Shown: positions 55,501-64,000 of the stretch, in pieces
Position numbering within the stretch: the first letter of the stretch is position 1
Layout: each line of letters begins with the position of its first letter
DNA from: Protonemura montana
Taxonomy: Eukaryota; Arthropoda; Insecta; Plecoptera; Nemouridae
Reading direction: 5' to 3'
Assembly: GCA_947568835.1 (NCBI GenBank)
Contig: OX387606.1
Location: forward strand, 21,739,225 to 21,803,224
Length of the DNA stretch: 64,000 nt
Notes under the pieces: model-generated
Seen by the model: the letters and a program-made list of their open reading frames with translations, nothing else
The model's database searches: none
Told to the model about the DNA's origin: nothing
Translations under genes and position numbers: made by a program

Positions 55501-58500
55501 TATTAAGTCTAAAGGGCATTTTTCTTAGTATACTCAATTGGTTGTGGTCCTATTATTGGAGGCTTTGGAAAAGGGTTTTGACCCTTTCAAATAACTTGAA
55601 TTACTCAATTTAATCACATCACTCTTATCTGTCACTTCACATACGGCAGCTGCGTACTCAGCAGGTGCACTACTTATTTTATAAATGCCATATTTTATTG
55701 CTTGTACAGCAGCCAAATACATTCGCGCATTGGGCCATATACGAACGAACATTCTCTGGAAATTTTCATTGCCACATCCCAGCGCTAATCACATCGCTCG
55801 TGGCAAGCAGAAGTGCAAACGGTGGCTTACCCTGCTGCTGAAACTGCCGCAGTTCGGTTTGCACCGTGTCCACCAGGTTTGCTGCGAGCTGCCTCGCCGC
55901 TTGCCGAACATCAGACTTTGAGTGCCTGTCACAAACCAGAGTCGTCAATCTCATAAAACTAACAATGCTATGCTATCAAACTAAACAACCGTCGGCTTTA
56001 CAGTTGGCCAGAGTCAAAGCCACTGATCTCAAATAACCTAGATAGAGCATAGGATCCAGCTAGCTGATCTCAAATAACCTGGATAGAGCATAGGGTCCAG
56101 CCAGCTGATCTCAAATAACCTGGATAGAGCATAGGATCCAACTAGCTGATCTCAAATAACCTGGATAGAGCATAGGATCCAGCCAGCTGATCTCAAATAA
56201 CCTGGATAGAGCATAGGATCCAGCTAGCTGATCTCAAATAACCTGGATAGAGCATAGGATCCAGCCAGCTGATCTCAAATAACCTGGATAGAGTATAGGA
56301 TCCAGCTAGCTGATCTCAAATAACCTGGATAGAGCATAGGATCCAGCTAGCTGATCTCAGATAACCTGGATAGAGTATAGGATCCAGCCAGCTGATCTCA
56401 AATAACCTGGATAGAGCATAGGATCCAGCTAGCTGATCTCAAATAACCTGGATAGTGCATAGGATCCAGCTAGCTGATCTCAAATAACCTGGATAGAGCA
56501 TAGGATCCAGCTAGCTGATCTCAAATAACCTGGATAGTGCATAGGATCCAGCTAGCTGTTCAAAATTGAAGTCAGGCAATCCATTATTGAGGAGTCTCTA
56601 TATTTGAGGTGTCCCTATGATTTCAACGCTAATTTCATAGTTTTTTTTAACTATTTTTCAACCAGTCTGAACCAGACAACAACAAAATGGCAGCTCACTC
56701 GACGCAGATGTGGAGAGGTTCCGGTGCCTCAGTTCCCGTTCCCGGCTCGGCAAAGCCCGAGCCGAGACCACGCAAAGTGACGAGCGCGCCTGTCTCTGCT
56801 CGAATGTAGTGAAGGTTGGCACCCCCAGAACCAAGCAGCCGGTTGCGCAGGTCGAAGTTGGGTGGGGCATGCGCCAGGGACACGCCCACTTTCTCTGCGT
56901 GAGCCAGCGCGGGGAGCTCGGTCTGCTGGCTGATTACTTCCTCGATGCGCAGCAGGGCAACTGTACCGTGAGGTAAGGTTTGCAAGTTGAATCACTCGGA
57001 AAGTACAGTCGGCACTTGCGTGATATATTCAGATAGACTGAGGCTACATGAACATGTTTAAATGTTATTTCCAACGGTAAATTTGCAACTGCCTTGCCGC
57101 TAAGTCGCAAGATCATATTTCACTGGCGATTACAAAGAGTAAGATGCACAAATATGTCACCAAAAATCTATTTATGCGACTACATATCAATCTATAGCCG
57201 CTGCTTATACAGCTATGTGAAGTTACTTTGAATCAAGACAATCACTTACGATCCACAGATTGCTTTGTGCTTCCTTGGATATGCAGGTATAGAGCACGCT
57301 CAGTTGGATTACGAGCCTTTTCTTCACGTGTCAGGTACCGTCCTCTTGTCGAAACGGCTGCTCCAGAATAATGATTTATTTCTTCTTGCGTCACACCCTT
57401 GGTCAACAGGTTGCGCGCCGTTCCAGCCACCTCGTTGATCTCAAATTCAGCCGTGAACAGATCTATAGCTGAACGGAAACCGCTGCTTTTTCCCACCTAC
57501 AACCAAAAGAAAACCCAGGTGAAATATGATATTTGCTTCCTATTCTACATCTATCTAAGTTTGAAATGATATCAGTAAAAAATCAGAGACTCGCATAGAA
57601 TGCCTACCTTGATCACATGCGTTTCTGGCTGCTTCAGCTTGCCTTTTGCGATTAGCACTGCATTCACTTTGGCTGCGGCTTCGCAGGCTGCCACAAGGCT
57701 GTTTCTGTTTAACATGTCACTGAAAAACAATGCAATTGTTTCGTTTCCCACTTACATAGGTATGTTGTTGTTTTTAGGAGCCCATAACAAAAAAATCTAG
57801 ATTGCTTAGCTCACCTTTTGTCCAATTGTACATCGTATGTGCCAGAAACACGTTGTAACTAAGTTACCTAATTGTGATTTTAAAATAAATTATGATCTGT
57901 ACTTGTGCTCGCGTACGTACCAATAACCGAGACCAACCAAAAAAAGAAATCGCCGGACCAAAACCCTAATTCCACCAAATTCGAGATCGATCTGGCCATT
58001 AGCAAAATGAGCAAATCCACTGCTGCCACACTGACAAATTTGACGTTATTTTTCGGGGTCAAATTTAAAAATCTTGCTCCTCGTTCTAAATGCTAAGGAA
58101 TTTACTGTTTTCTATAAAAATGTTATAATAACGTCGAGTTAAATAAATATATTTAAACTATTTATCAGCTGTATTTTTTTTCTATTCAGCAAATATATGA
58201 ACTGCTTAAAACCTTCTTCACGAAATATATATTTCAGCAATTGAAAGATCCTCGGTTCATATGCTAGTTTGTTTACACATTTTTCCTGTCCATTACAGTC
58301 CCTTCCATCCATTGATTACTGGTTCAAGCTCTTTTTTTTCGAGTACCAGACAAACAAAAAATCCTGCAACTTTCATTCACCTTTCATAGAAAAAGCAGGG
58401 GTGCGGGGCAGTTGAATAAGCATACTTGAGGTGCTAAGTACTCGTAACATTTTCCTCAGCCCTTTTCTTTCCTGCAGGATCCCATCTCCCACCCTTGAAT

Positions 58501-59312
58501 CCTGCATACCCAGAAATTTCAATCAGAAGGTCTCGATTCGGTCACCCATTTTTCCAGCAAGGATCCCCTTCCATATAAATATAAAGATTACATTGTTTTG
58601 CACATCACAGTACACTCTCGCAAAGAGCATTGCCGTGTAATTTTTTTTTCCAAAATCACCAGTCTACGACACATACGACAATTCCTCATCCAAAGCCACT
58701 TTTATAATCTTGAAGAAATATCTGTCAACGACACATCATGACCTGCTGGCCCCGCTACAATAAATATACCACTTTCTTAGTCCCTCCCCCTAACATATGT
58801 AAACCATGTTACCATACTCTTAATATAAGTACTTTTACTATTATATTATTTTTGCAATTTCTATTATTGTTACTTTTAATAATATCAATTTATCATAAAC
58901 CAAAAGTGCATACAAATACAATGTATTTGTTCGTCGCTTTAAAATAAATAAACTAGTATTAACAGTAGTATTAAGTCATGCACACTTTCGGTAACCAGTA
59001 ATATTACTTTATTAAAGGTGGAGCTTGAAAATGTGCACTTGGTGCAGAAGTTGGTACTTTACCATGCATCAATTATTGAATGGCATGAACGTTGCTCACC
59101 ATTCGATGCTCACTAGACTGTTTTAACAAATTATGCTGCCTTCTAATTATCCTGTAGGCCTGGTAATAAAAAATGATTGATAACAAGTGCATCTAGCATC
59201 AAAACATGATGTCAAGCTTGCATTAAAAATGATACCTGCGAGCAGAATTTGTCTTGAATACCTCGACTTGCCTTGGGCAAGGACAACCTCTTGTCGTGGC
59301 CCGGAGTCCCAA
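43511..59312 (-). CDS. KHDC4 (BLOM7-type) KH-domain RNA-binding protein with expanded Q-rich region
   Basis: KHDC4 is a nuclear RNA-binding protein linked to pre-mRNA splicing. Exons on the minus strand: 59312-59268, 57719-57608, 57496-57250, 56960-56699, 55925-55831, 54477-54388, 53742-53588, 52611-52500, 51354-51233, 50013-48571, 47356-47286, one unresolved, 44022-43969, 43770-43511. Family marks: [43 protein letters not shown], then a KH domain with [19 protein letters not shown] (GSGG is the GxxG loop) and [19 protein letters not shown]. Pro/Gln-rich exons follow, then a single 481-codon exon of [11 protein letters not shown]-like repeats that ends [10 protein letters not shown]. The C-terminus has [20 protein letters not shown] and closes NPFWMMPQ. 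The exit phase of 47286 (2) does not fit the entry phase of 44022 (1), so at least one exon between them is missing from the model. The initiator exon, above 59312, was not found. The last intron uses GC (CAAG|GCAAGT). Confidence 0.9.
44023..47285. other. Long KHDC4 intron stretch with an unresolved exon
   Basis: Two similar GC-rich blocks lie at about 44430-44520 and 44945-45040 (both have CACCGGGAGACCCAG-like or ACCCGGGAGTGCCAG-like sequence). A related 53-bp satellite fragment (CTGTGACTCTGACTAAAC) is at about 44858. The missing KHDC4 exon must lie here. I see no other gene. Confidence 0.45.
47486..48319. mobile_element. Non-autonomous hAT-type element with intact 8-bp target duplication
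   Basis: The ends are TAGGGGTGTGCGAA and TTCGCACACCCCTA, a perfect inverted pair. GAATAATC flanks both sides (47478-47485 and 48320-48327), an 8-bp duplication as in hAT transposons. Subterminal regions are dense in TCGAAT/ATTCGA motifs. There is no transposase frame in the 834 bp. It lies in a KHDC4 intron. Confidence 0.93.
50458..50575 (-). mobile_element. tRNA-derived SINE fragment
   Basis: The minus strand reads AAATAGCTCAGTTGGTAGA (box A) and GGTCACGGGTTTGTATCCC (box B), followed by TAGCTTCCTTTCCATCCCG and GCTTGCTGGTTTTAGCTC. The same head and body recur at 61268-61420, so this is a dispersed family distinct from the tRNA-bearing element above. Confidence 0.7.
51655..51905 (-). mobile_element. 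5S-headed SINE body, reverse orientation
   Basis: Reverse-strand body: TACTCTTGTCGAAGAGTACC, CATGCTGTCGAGAGGTTGAT and CCCTCCAACCTCTCTTCC. The copy runs directly into a 15-bp minisatellite where the head should begin. Confidence 0.85.
51905..52492. repeat. 15-bp minisatellite grown from the SINE head/body junction
   Basis: About 39 copies of GTCATGTGTATGATG with ATATG and CACATG variants. The unit equals the SINE junction segment (GTCATGTGTATGATGGTCAC in reverse orientation). Because 15 is divisible by three, it gives long open frames on both strands that are not genes. It ends 8 bases from the KHDC4 exon donor at 52500. Confidence 0.95.
53005..53065 (+). other. Hammerhead-like hairpin, degenerate copy C
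   Basis: GGACCTTAAAAGGGCCTGAAG precedes ACTCAACATTTCAACGAGGC, and TAGGCCCTTTTAGGACC closes the palindrome. The arms are kept while the core has diverged. Confidence 0.4.
53765..54130 (-). mobile_element. tRNA-bearing element, copy 6 (complete)
   Basis: The tRNA-like core at about 53797-53870 reads on the plus strand as GCGATTCGAACTCCCATCTCC and ends in CCAATTGAGCTACTTGGACA. Arms CTCTCAGGAATT and TTTTTGAGAGGA flank it. Terminal repeats are at both ends (TTATTAGGAAAACC and CAAACGCTTGCAATG with GTTAGGAACAC). It lies in a KHDC4 intron. Confidence 0.82.
56022..56640 (+). mobile_element. 41-bp VNTR element, copy 4 (about 13 units)
   Basis: Two unit types alternate, GATCCAGCTAGCTGATC and GATCCAGCCAGCTGATC, showing internal homogenisation. 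The unique arm (GTCAGGCAATCCATTATTG) is partly deleted and no inverted terminus is visible. It lies in a KHDC4 intron and ends about 60 bases from the KH exon. Confidence 0.87.
57720..59267. other. KHDC4 first visible intron
   Basis: AT-rich sequence with short plus-strand open frames lacking splice or codon support. A pyrimidine-rich stretch at about 58295-58335 resembles the body of the tRNA-derived SINE seen at 50458 and 61268. Nothing else seen. Confidence 0.4.
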
Positions 59313-59639
59313 CTGCAAACAATGGCGCAGCACAAAACAGAATAATAATTGTATTAATCGACGCTGTCAAAGTCTACAGGCAGACTTCAGAGAAGCAAGA
59401 ATTCTTTTGAAAAACTGTTTTCCAAATGACTTGAAATATAAAAGATTATATTTTAATATTTTAAACGATTGTAATCAGCAGGTTTAAGGTCATGCGAGAA
59501 GATTTTTCAATCCCCTTCCTGAAGGGATTTAAAAAAAATAACAAGGCACTAAAAAAACTTCATAATGGCACACAACTTTGAAGGCAAGAAATAGTTTCAA
59601 CCCTTGTCGTGGTCAGTGGGAATAAGTTTTCCCGCTTTT

Positions 59640-60035
59640 CAAATCTCTGTGGATTTATATTTTCAACTACAAAGCATCAGTGGGAAGTATATATGTTCAA
59701 CTACAGGGCATCAGTGGGAAGTATATATGTTCAACTACAGAGCATCAGTGGGAAGTATATATGTTCAACTAGAGAGCATCAGTGGGAAGTATATATGTTC
59801 AACTGCAGAGCATCAGTGGGAAGTTTATACGTTCAACTACAGAGCATCAGTGGGAAGAATATATGTTCAACTACAAAGCATCAGTGGGAAGTATATATGT
59901 TCAACTACAGAGCATCAGTGGGAAGTATATATGTTCAACTACAAAGCATCAGTGGGAAGTATATATTTTCAACTACAGGGCATCAGTGGGAAGTATATAT
60001 GTTCAACTAGAGAGCATCAGTGGGAAGTGTATACC
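59640..60035 (+). repeat. 34-bp minisatellite
   Basis: About eleven units of CATCAGTGGGAAGTATATATG with TTCAACTACAGAG. Open frames through it are artefacts of the repeat. It sits between KHDC4's first visible exon and the CENP-K stop, so the missing KHDC4 start exon may lie close by. Confidence 0.93.
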
Positions 60036-60308
60036 CCACTAGTTTATTTAACAGTTCTGCTCAATATTAATAAAACAAATTTATATTGGACCATTTTTAA
60101 AATAGTAAGCGTATAAAAAGAGAAATACTAAATCTTGAAAAAAATCATTTAACCAAGAAAGGTTTAATCTGCCAAAGGGAAACTTAAATAATAACAGCAA
60201 AACAGAGCAGATAAAAAATAAATAAAAATAAAAGTTACAGAGTTTTAACATTATTTTTATTGGCAACTGAATTTCAGAAAGTTTTAAATGTTGGCATGGT
60301 GACGCTGG

Positions 60309-63147
60309 CTAGGAGAGATCTTGAAGGCGTATGCGATTATGATCGTACGGATGTCTCATTACGATGCCGCTCGAGATCAAGCTCAACAAGTTCGAAGAGA
60401 TCTGTTCGCTATCGGTGACCGCATCAATGTACAGGTCGCCTTCGCTGAAGAAGGCTGAGGTGAGATTCTGGAATCCAGGGGCGCACATTCATTTTACAAG
60501 GTGATTAAAGGTGACATATGGCATGTAATAATTGCGTAGAAGATATGATTGATAGATCAATGTCTTTAATTGTCTTAATTTAAATAAATTACAGGCCAGC
60601 AATTTTGTTGAGCTTTCATTTTTACACATTCTTGATATAACAGGTGCAGAAACAAACTCATCCAGGGTATTTTTGTTATTAGGAACACTAAAAACCTCTC
60701 GAAAATTGATGCCCAAACGTGGACTGGAACCCCGATCTCGACCTATTGCGGGTGTTGCTCTAACCAATTGAACTACTTGGACACATAATTTTTGAGATTA
60801 TTTTAGTGCATTTGATGAGAATGACGAATCGGGATCTCCAAGGAGTAGAACCAAGAGGCTGTCAATACTCACAGTCACTCTGATTCTAGTGACGCTATAC
60901 CACGTCACAACCATTCAATCTCCAGTAAGTCCAATTCGAATTCCAATTTTTGAGAGGGAATAAGCTTAGAGCACAAGTGTTCCTAAAAATAAACAAAAAT
61001 GCACTGGACTGATACAGTATATTTTACTTTGGAAGGGGATCTAGACTGGAGACTGAATCCATATCCCCCCAAATTGAATAGATCGAGTTGATGAAAATCC
61101 AAATTGTTTGGATCAATGATTAAATTGAATTAATTGCCCTGCATTGGCTGTTGAATTAGCATCCCATCCTAGAGCTGCTATGTACTTATCCATACGAGAC
61201 GAGCTATCTCTGCCTCTTGTTATCTTGAGGGAATCCCTTGCCCCAACCTGCAAAAGCTGGAATATGTGTGCCTTGATAGCTCAGTTGGTAGAACCGTTGA
61301 GTGTGTAGAACACCCTACCAGCAATTGGGAGGTCGCACATTTTTCCAGTCTAGCTCCCTTTCCATCCATTGCTTGCTGGTTTCAGCTCCCTAGTAGCATC
61401 ACCAGACAAACCAAAAACTCAGCACAGTAATGTGATTTTGCTGGAGTCAATCTGCGGTGAACTGAGTTTTAAACTCACCATGAGAAGATCAGTCATATCA
61501 TCGTCATCAGCAAAAATTTCATTAATCATCGTCATCTGAAAACAACACAACACAACGACATAAAATGCCTGGCGAATTTATGTAGAAAAATAAAAAGATT
61601 TTTTACTGCTTCCTTGCTCACTTTTCTCTTCGGACTTACTGCTTTGCATTGGCTAAATAGAATCGCCCAATGCAATTCCACCAGATTAGACACAGCCAGA
61701 TCAGAATCAAAGATGGGGTAATTTTTATTATCGGCACACCACATTACAGCCGAATATTTTGATAAAAACTACGGATGAATAATTACAGAATTGTAAAAAA
61801 CTGATTTTATTCAACCAAGATCAACGGCTGTTACCGATTCTGGAACTTGAAACATTTCTAATGAAGACTGTGATTCTGGTTTCAGCTCTTCAAAGTTTTC
61901 AATAAAGTTAACAGTTTCAGTTTAAGGCCCTGCTGTATACTACGCCATAAACGTTGCCAATGAAAGCTTAGAAAAATTTTCTTACCAGCCACTTGCGTTG
62001 CGTCTTAAACAGTCTGTTAACAGCGGCAAGTTTCTCAGTCAGCCGCTCGTCGTCGAGCATTTCTCCTTCTGTCTGACGCAACTTTCTCAGTCGCACTAGG
62101 AGTTCAACTTCATCTTTGACCCTAAACACCAGACCCACTCTCTTACCACTTTACAATATCTTACCAACCAAATAATTGTCATACAGAAAGGACATTCCAT
62201 CAAAACTAGGGGTGCAATAAACAATATTTCTTTTAGAAATAATTTTTATGGAAAAAAATTGAAAAAAAAACTATCTTTAAGGATTAATAAAATCAAAAAG
62301 TGTCAACATTTTAGAAAGTTCAAACAGTCGACGTTAGAATGGCTAAGAAACCTATCATAGTTTCTTTGAATCTGAAAATGTATGCATAAAAAATAGCTTT
62401 TTGCTTATTAAAATACATTTTTACTTTACTGCTATGAGCATTAATTGAACACAAAAATTGATAAAAACGGGGACCCTCGTTAAATTATAAAAATACTTCG
62501 AGCATTGCAAGCATTTGCAATTTAAATCAGATTTCATACAATTATTATTATTGTTATTACCATCAAGCATTTTACCAATATAACTTATGCTATTTTTTTC
62601 AAGCAAAGTCCATCTAATTTGCCTCTCTTACTTTGTTTGGTTGATCTTTGATTCTTCGATTTCAGCCTTCTTGTTGCGCACAAGCTTCTGTATATCTTCC
62701 AGTTGCTCGCTCAGACTCTGCACCAACTGCTCGGCCGATATCGGTAAAATCTCTGGCGGCTGCGCTTCAATAGCTGCACACAGCTTTGTTGCAAATAACG
62801 CTTGCTGAAATTTGGCAACTAAGAATACAACAGCGATCGGCCAGCAACATCTATTCAACTTCATGGCTACATTCAAGAACTTCTAATAATATTTTCAGAT
62901 CTACTCACCGTCGCAGGCGTCGCCAACTTAACGTTTAAATCAGGAACGTTATTGGCCAGCCACTTGCGCCTCTCGCTTGCATCTTTCCGCAGCCCAGCCA
63001 GTCTTTTCTCTGCTTCTGAAACAACTTCTTGAAGAGTTGGAACTACCTAGAAAATGAGGTTAAGATAATTATTTTCCTGTCAAATTCAAGATTTTACGAA
63101 CGAAATGAACTACATTAAACACATACTTCTTCAGTTGTTTGTGCCAT
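60309..63147 (-). CDS. CENP-K, inner kinetochore (CCAN) subunit, complete 6-exon model
   Basis: CENP-K belongs to the CENP-H/I/K/M module of the constitutive centromere network. Exons on the minus strand: 63147-63127, 63046-62909, 62804-62632, 62121-61986, 61535-61479, 60467-60309. All sites are GT-AG, phases match, and the total is 228 codons including TAG (227 residues, somewhat shorter than the vertebrate proteins). It starts MAQTTEE. The chain is largely coiled coil (EVVSEAEKRLAGLRKDASER; LSEQLEDIQKLVRNKKAEIE; VRLRKLRQTEGEMLDDERL). Family marks are PPEILPISAEQLVQSL, which matches the conserved P.E..P.. segment, RLFKTQRKWL, and the C-terminal signature LLSLISSGIVMRHPYDHNRI with RLQDLS at the end. 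The gene lies tail-to-head with KHDC4, which is on the same strand. Confidence 0.9.
60670..60935 (-). mobile_element. tRNA-bearing element, copy 7
   Basis: The tRNA-like core lies at about 60708-60782 on the minus strand (plus-strand CAATTGAACTACTTGGACAC closes it). Body marks CAGTCACTCTGATTCTAGTG and ATTCAATCTCCAGTAAG follow. The copy lies in CENP-K intron 5. Confidence 0.78.
61265..61420 (+). mobile_element. tRNA-derived SINE fragment
   Basis: TTGATAGCTCAGTTGGTAGAA (box A) and AATTGGGAGGTCGCACATTT (decayed box B) precede CAGTCTAGCTCCCTTTCC and TTGCTTGCTGGTTTCAGCTC. Same family as 50458-50575. It lies in CENP-K intron 5. Confidence 0.7.
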
Positions 63148-64000
63148 TGAGTTCGAGTATGTAGGTTGTCTACGGAAGGTTTACTTAATTCACATTTCAC
63201 GTCGTATGTCACTGAAGACATAAACAAATTCGCGCCTTTGACGAGGAACTACCGCCAACTGCCGGGTGGTTGGCATCCTTGGTTGGCAACAGATCGTGTA
63301 TGAAAATAGCCGCGAATGCAGATATATTTGTGTCACTGTACAGTTGTGTTAGCCTTACCTTGCCACAGCCTGGTGGACTCTGACTACATATTGCCAACTT
63401 TAGAATGCAAAATAAAGCCAGTCTTCGCCGGGGAGTTTGAAAATTAACCAGAAAATTATGATCAAACAATGCATCTCGCACTAAAATTCTTTGTGAACTT
63501 ATCAGTTTATTTACGTGAAATTGATTCTATTGAAAAAGAAGAACTTAAATGCAAAACTAAAAGTCCTAATGGCTTCTACTAAATACTTACCGTACACTAG
63601 CGGATTCTAGCAATGGCTGCCAAAAAGCAGTTTGCAAGCTTGGTTTCCTGCCTAAACCTGATAAAAGTTAAAAGTAATCCAAAATATATTCATTTTAACT
63701 TTGGTTGATTAACATTTATTGTTTTTCATTAAATATTTTGTTTTCCTGAAATTATTCAATGTTTCAACCAAAGAAAAACATTATTTTGTTGCTTTTAAAT
63801 CGGATAGTTAACAGTAGCATCATGGTGTCATGTTTTCTAGGTTGGTACAAGCACCCCAGAAAGTGGCAAACTCAAATTAATCCTAGTGTAGTGTCGTTCA
63901 ACTTTCGTTCCAAACAATGTCTGAATAAGTGATAGATAATATGAAGAAATTTTGCGATTTATCTTTATGATCTTATGGCATCTGTAAAATAGGTTTTTGC
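63148..64000. other. Region upstream of CENP-K
   Basis: Should contain the CENP-K promoter and 5' UTR. I see no coding exon with splice support and no repeat. Confidence 0.5.

Noticed and set aside
59604-60116. 170-codon plus-strand open frame
   Set aside because: Produced by the 34-bp minisatellite; three frames are open over the same stretch.

Overview
The window is eukaryotic nuclear DNA from an animal, most likely a non-insect arthropod such as a crustacean or chelicerate. The evidence is many spliced genes with short exons and long introns, metazoan gene families (DEG/ENaC channel, dual C-type lectin, BTBD1/2, KHDC4, CENP-K), interspersed (TTAGG)n repeat, which is the usual arthropod telomere unit, and a very high load of SINEs, MITE-like elements and minisatellites. 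The species cannot be named from the sequence. Splice models below were built by hand from splice consensus, reading-frame phase and family motifs; five of them close in frame from ATG to stop.

Layout, left to right. 1-1292 is a 19-bp minisatellite. 1330-2485 (-) holds two exons of a GT31 (beta-1,3-galactosyltransferase type) glycosyltransferase. 2976-8098 (+) is a complete 7-exon gene for an unrecognised 562-residue protein with a lysine/glycine-rich tail. 9416-21203 (+) is a complete 12-exon DEG/ENaC (pickpocket-like) sodium channel of 540 residues whose introns are full of repeats. 22048-25263 (-) is the 3' part of a lectin with two C-type lectin domains. 27137-30532 (+) is a complete 6-exon alpha-1,3-fucosyltransferase of 462 residues with an unexpected C-terminal membrane segment. 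30835-34338 (-) holds two exons of a second GT31 enzyme. 35992-41190 (-) is a complete 6-exon BTBD2-like BTB-BACK-PHR protein of 529 residues, with a two-exon gene for a small secreted cysteine-rich peptide nested on the opposite strand in its third intron (38108-38658). 43511-59312 (-) is KHDC4, a KH-domain splicing factor with a 481-codon glutamine-rich exon. 60309-63147 (-) is a complete 6-exon CENP-K of 227 residues.

The genes are not an operon. The two GT31 enzymes, the fucosyltransferase and the lectin make a loose glycan-related neighbourhood in the first 35 kb, but no functional link can be shown. The right half (BTBD2, KHDC4, CENP-K) is conserved housekeeping content.

The most unusual material is the repeat fraction: a 5S-rRNA-headed SINE family with about ten copies; a tRNA-bearing element with terminal direct repeats and apparent solo repeats; a 41-bp VNTR-bearing element; hammerhead-like hairpins; a foldback element inserted into a 53-bp satellite; a hAT-type element with an intact 8-bp target duplication; and a minisatellite that grew out of the SINE. 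Several introns appear to use GC-AG splice sites.
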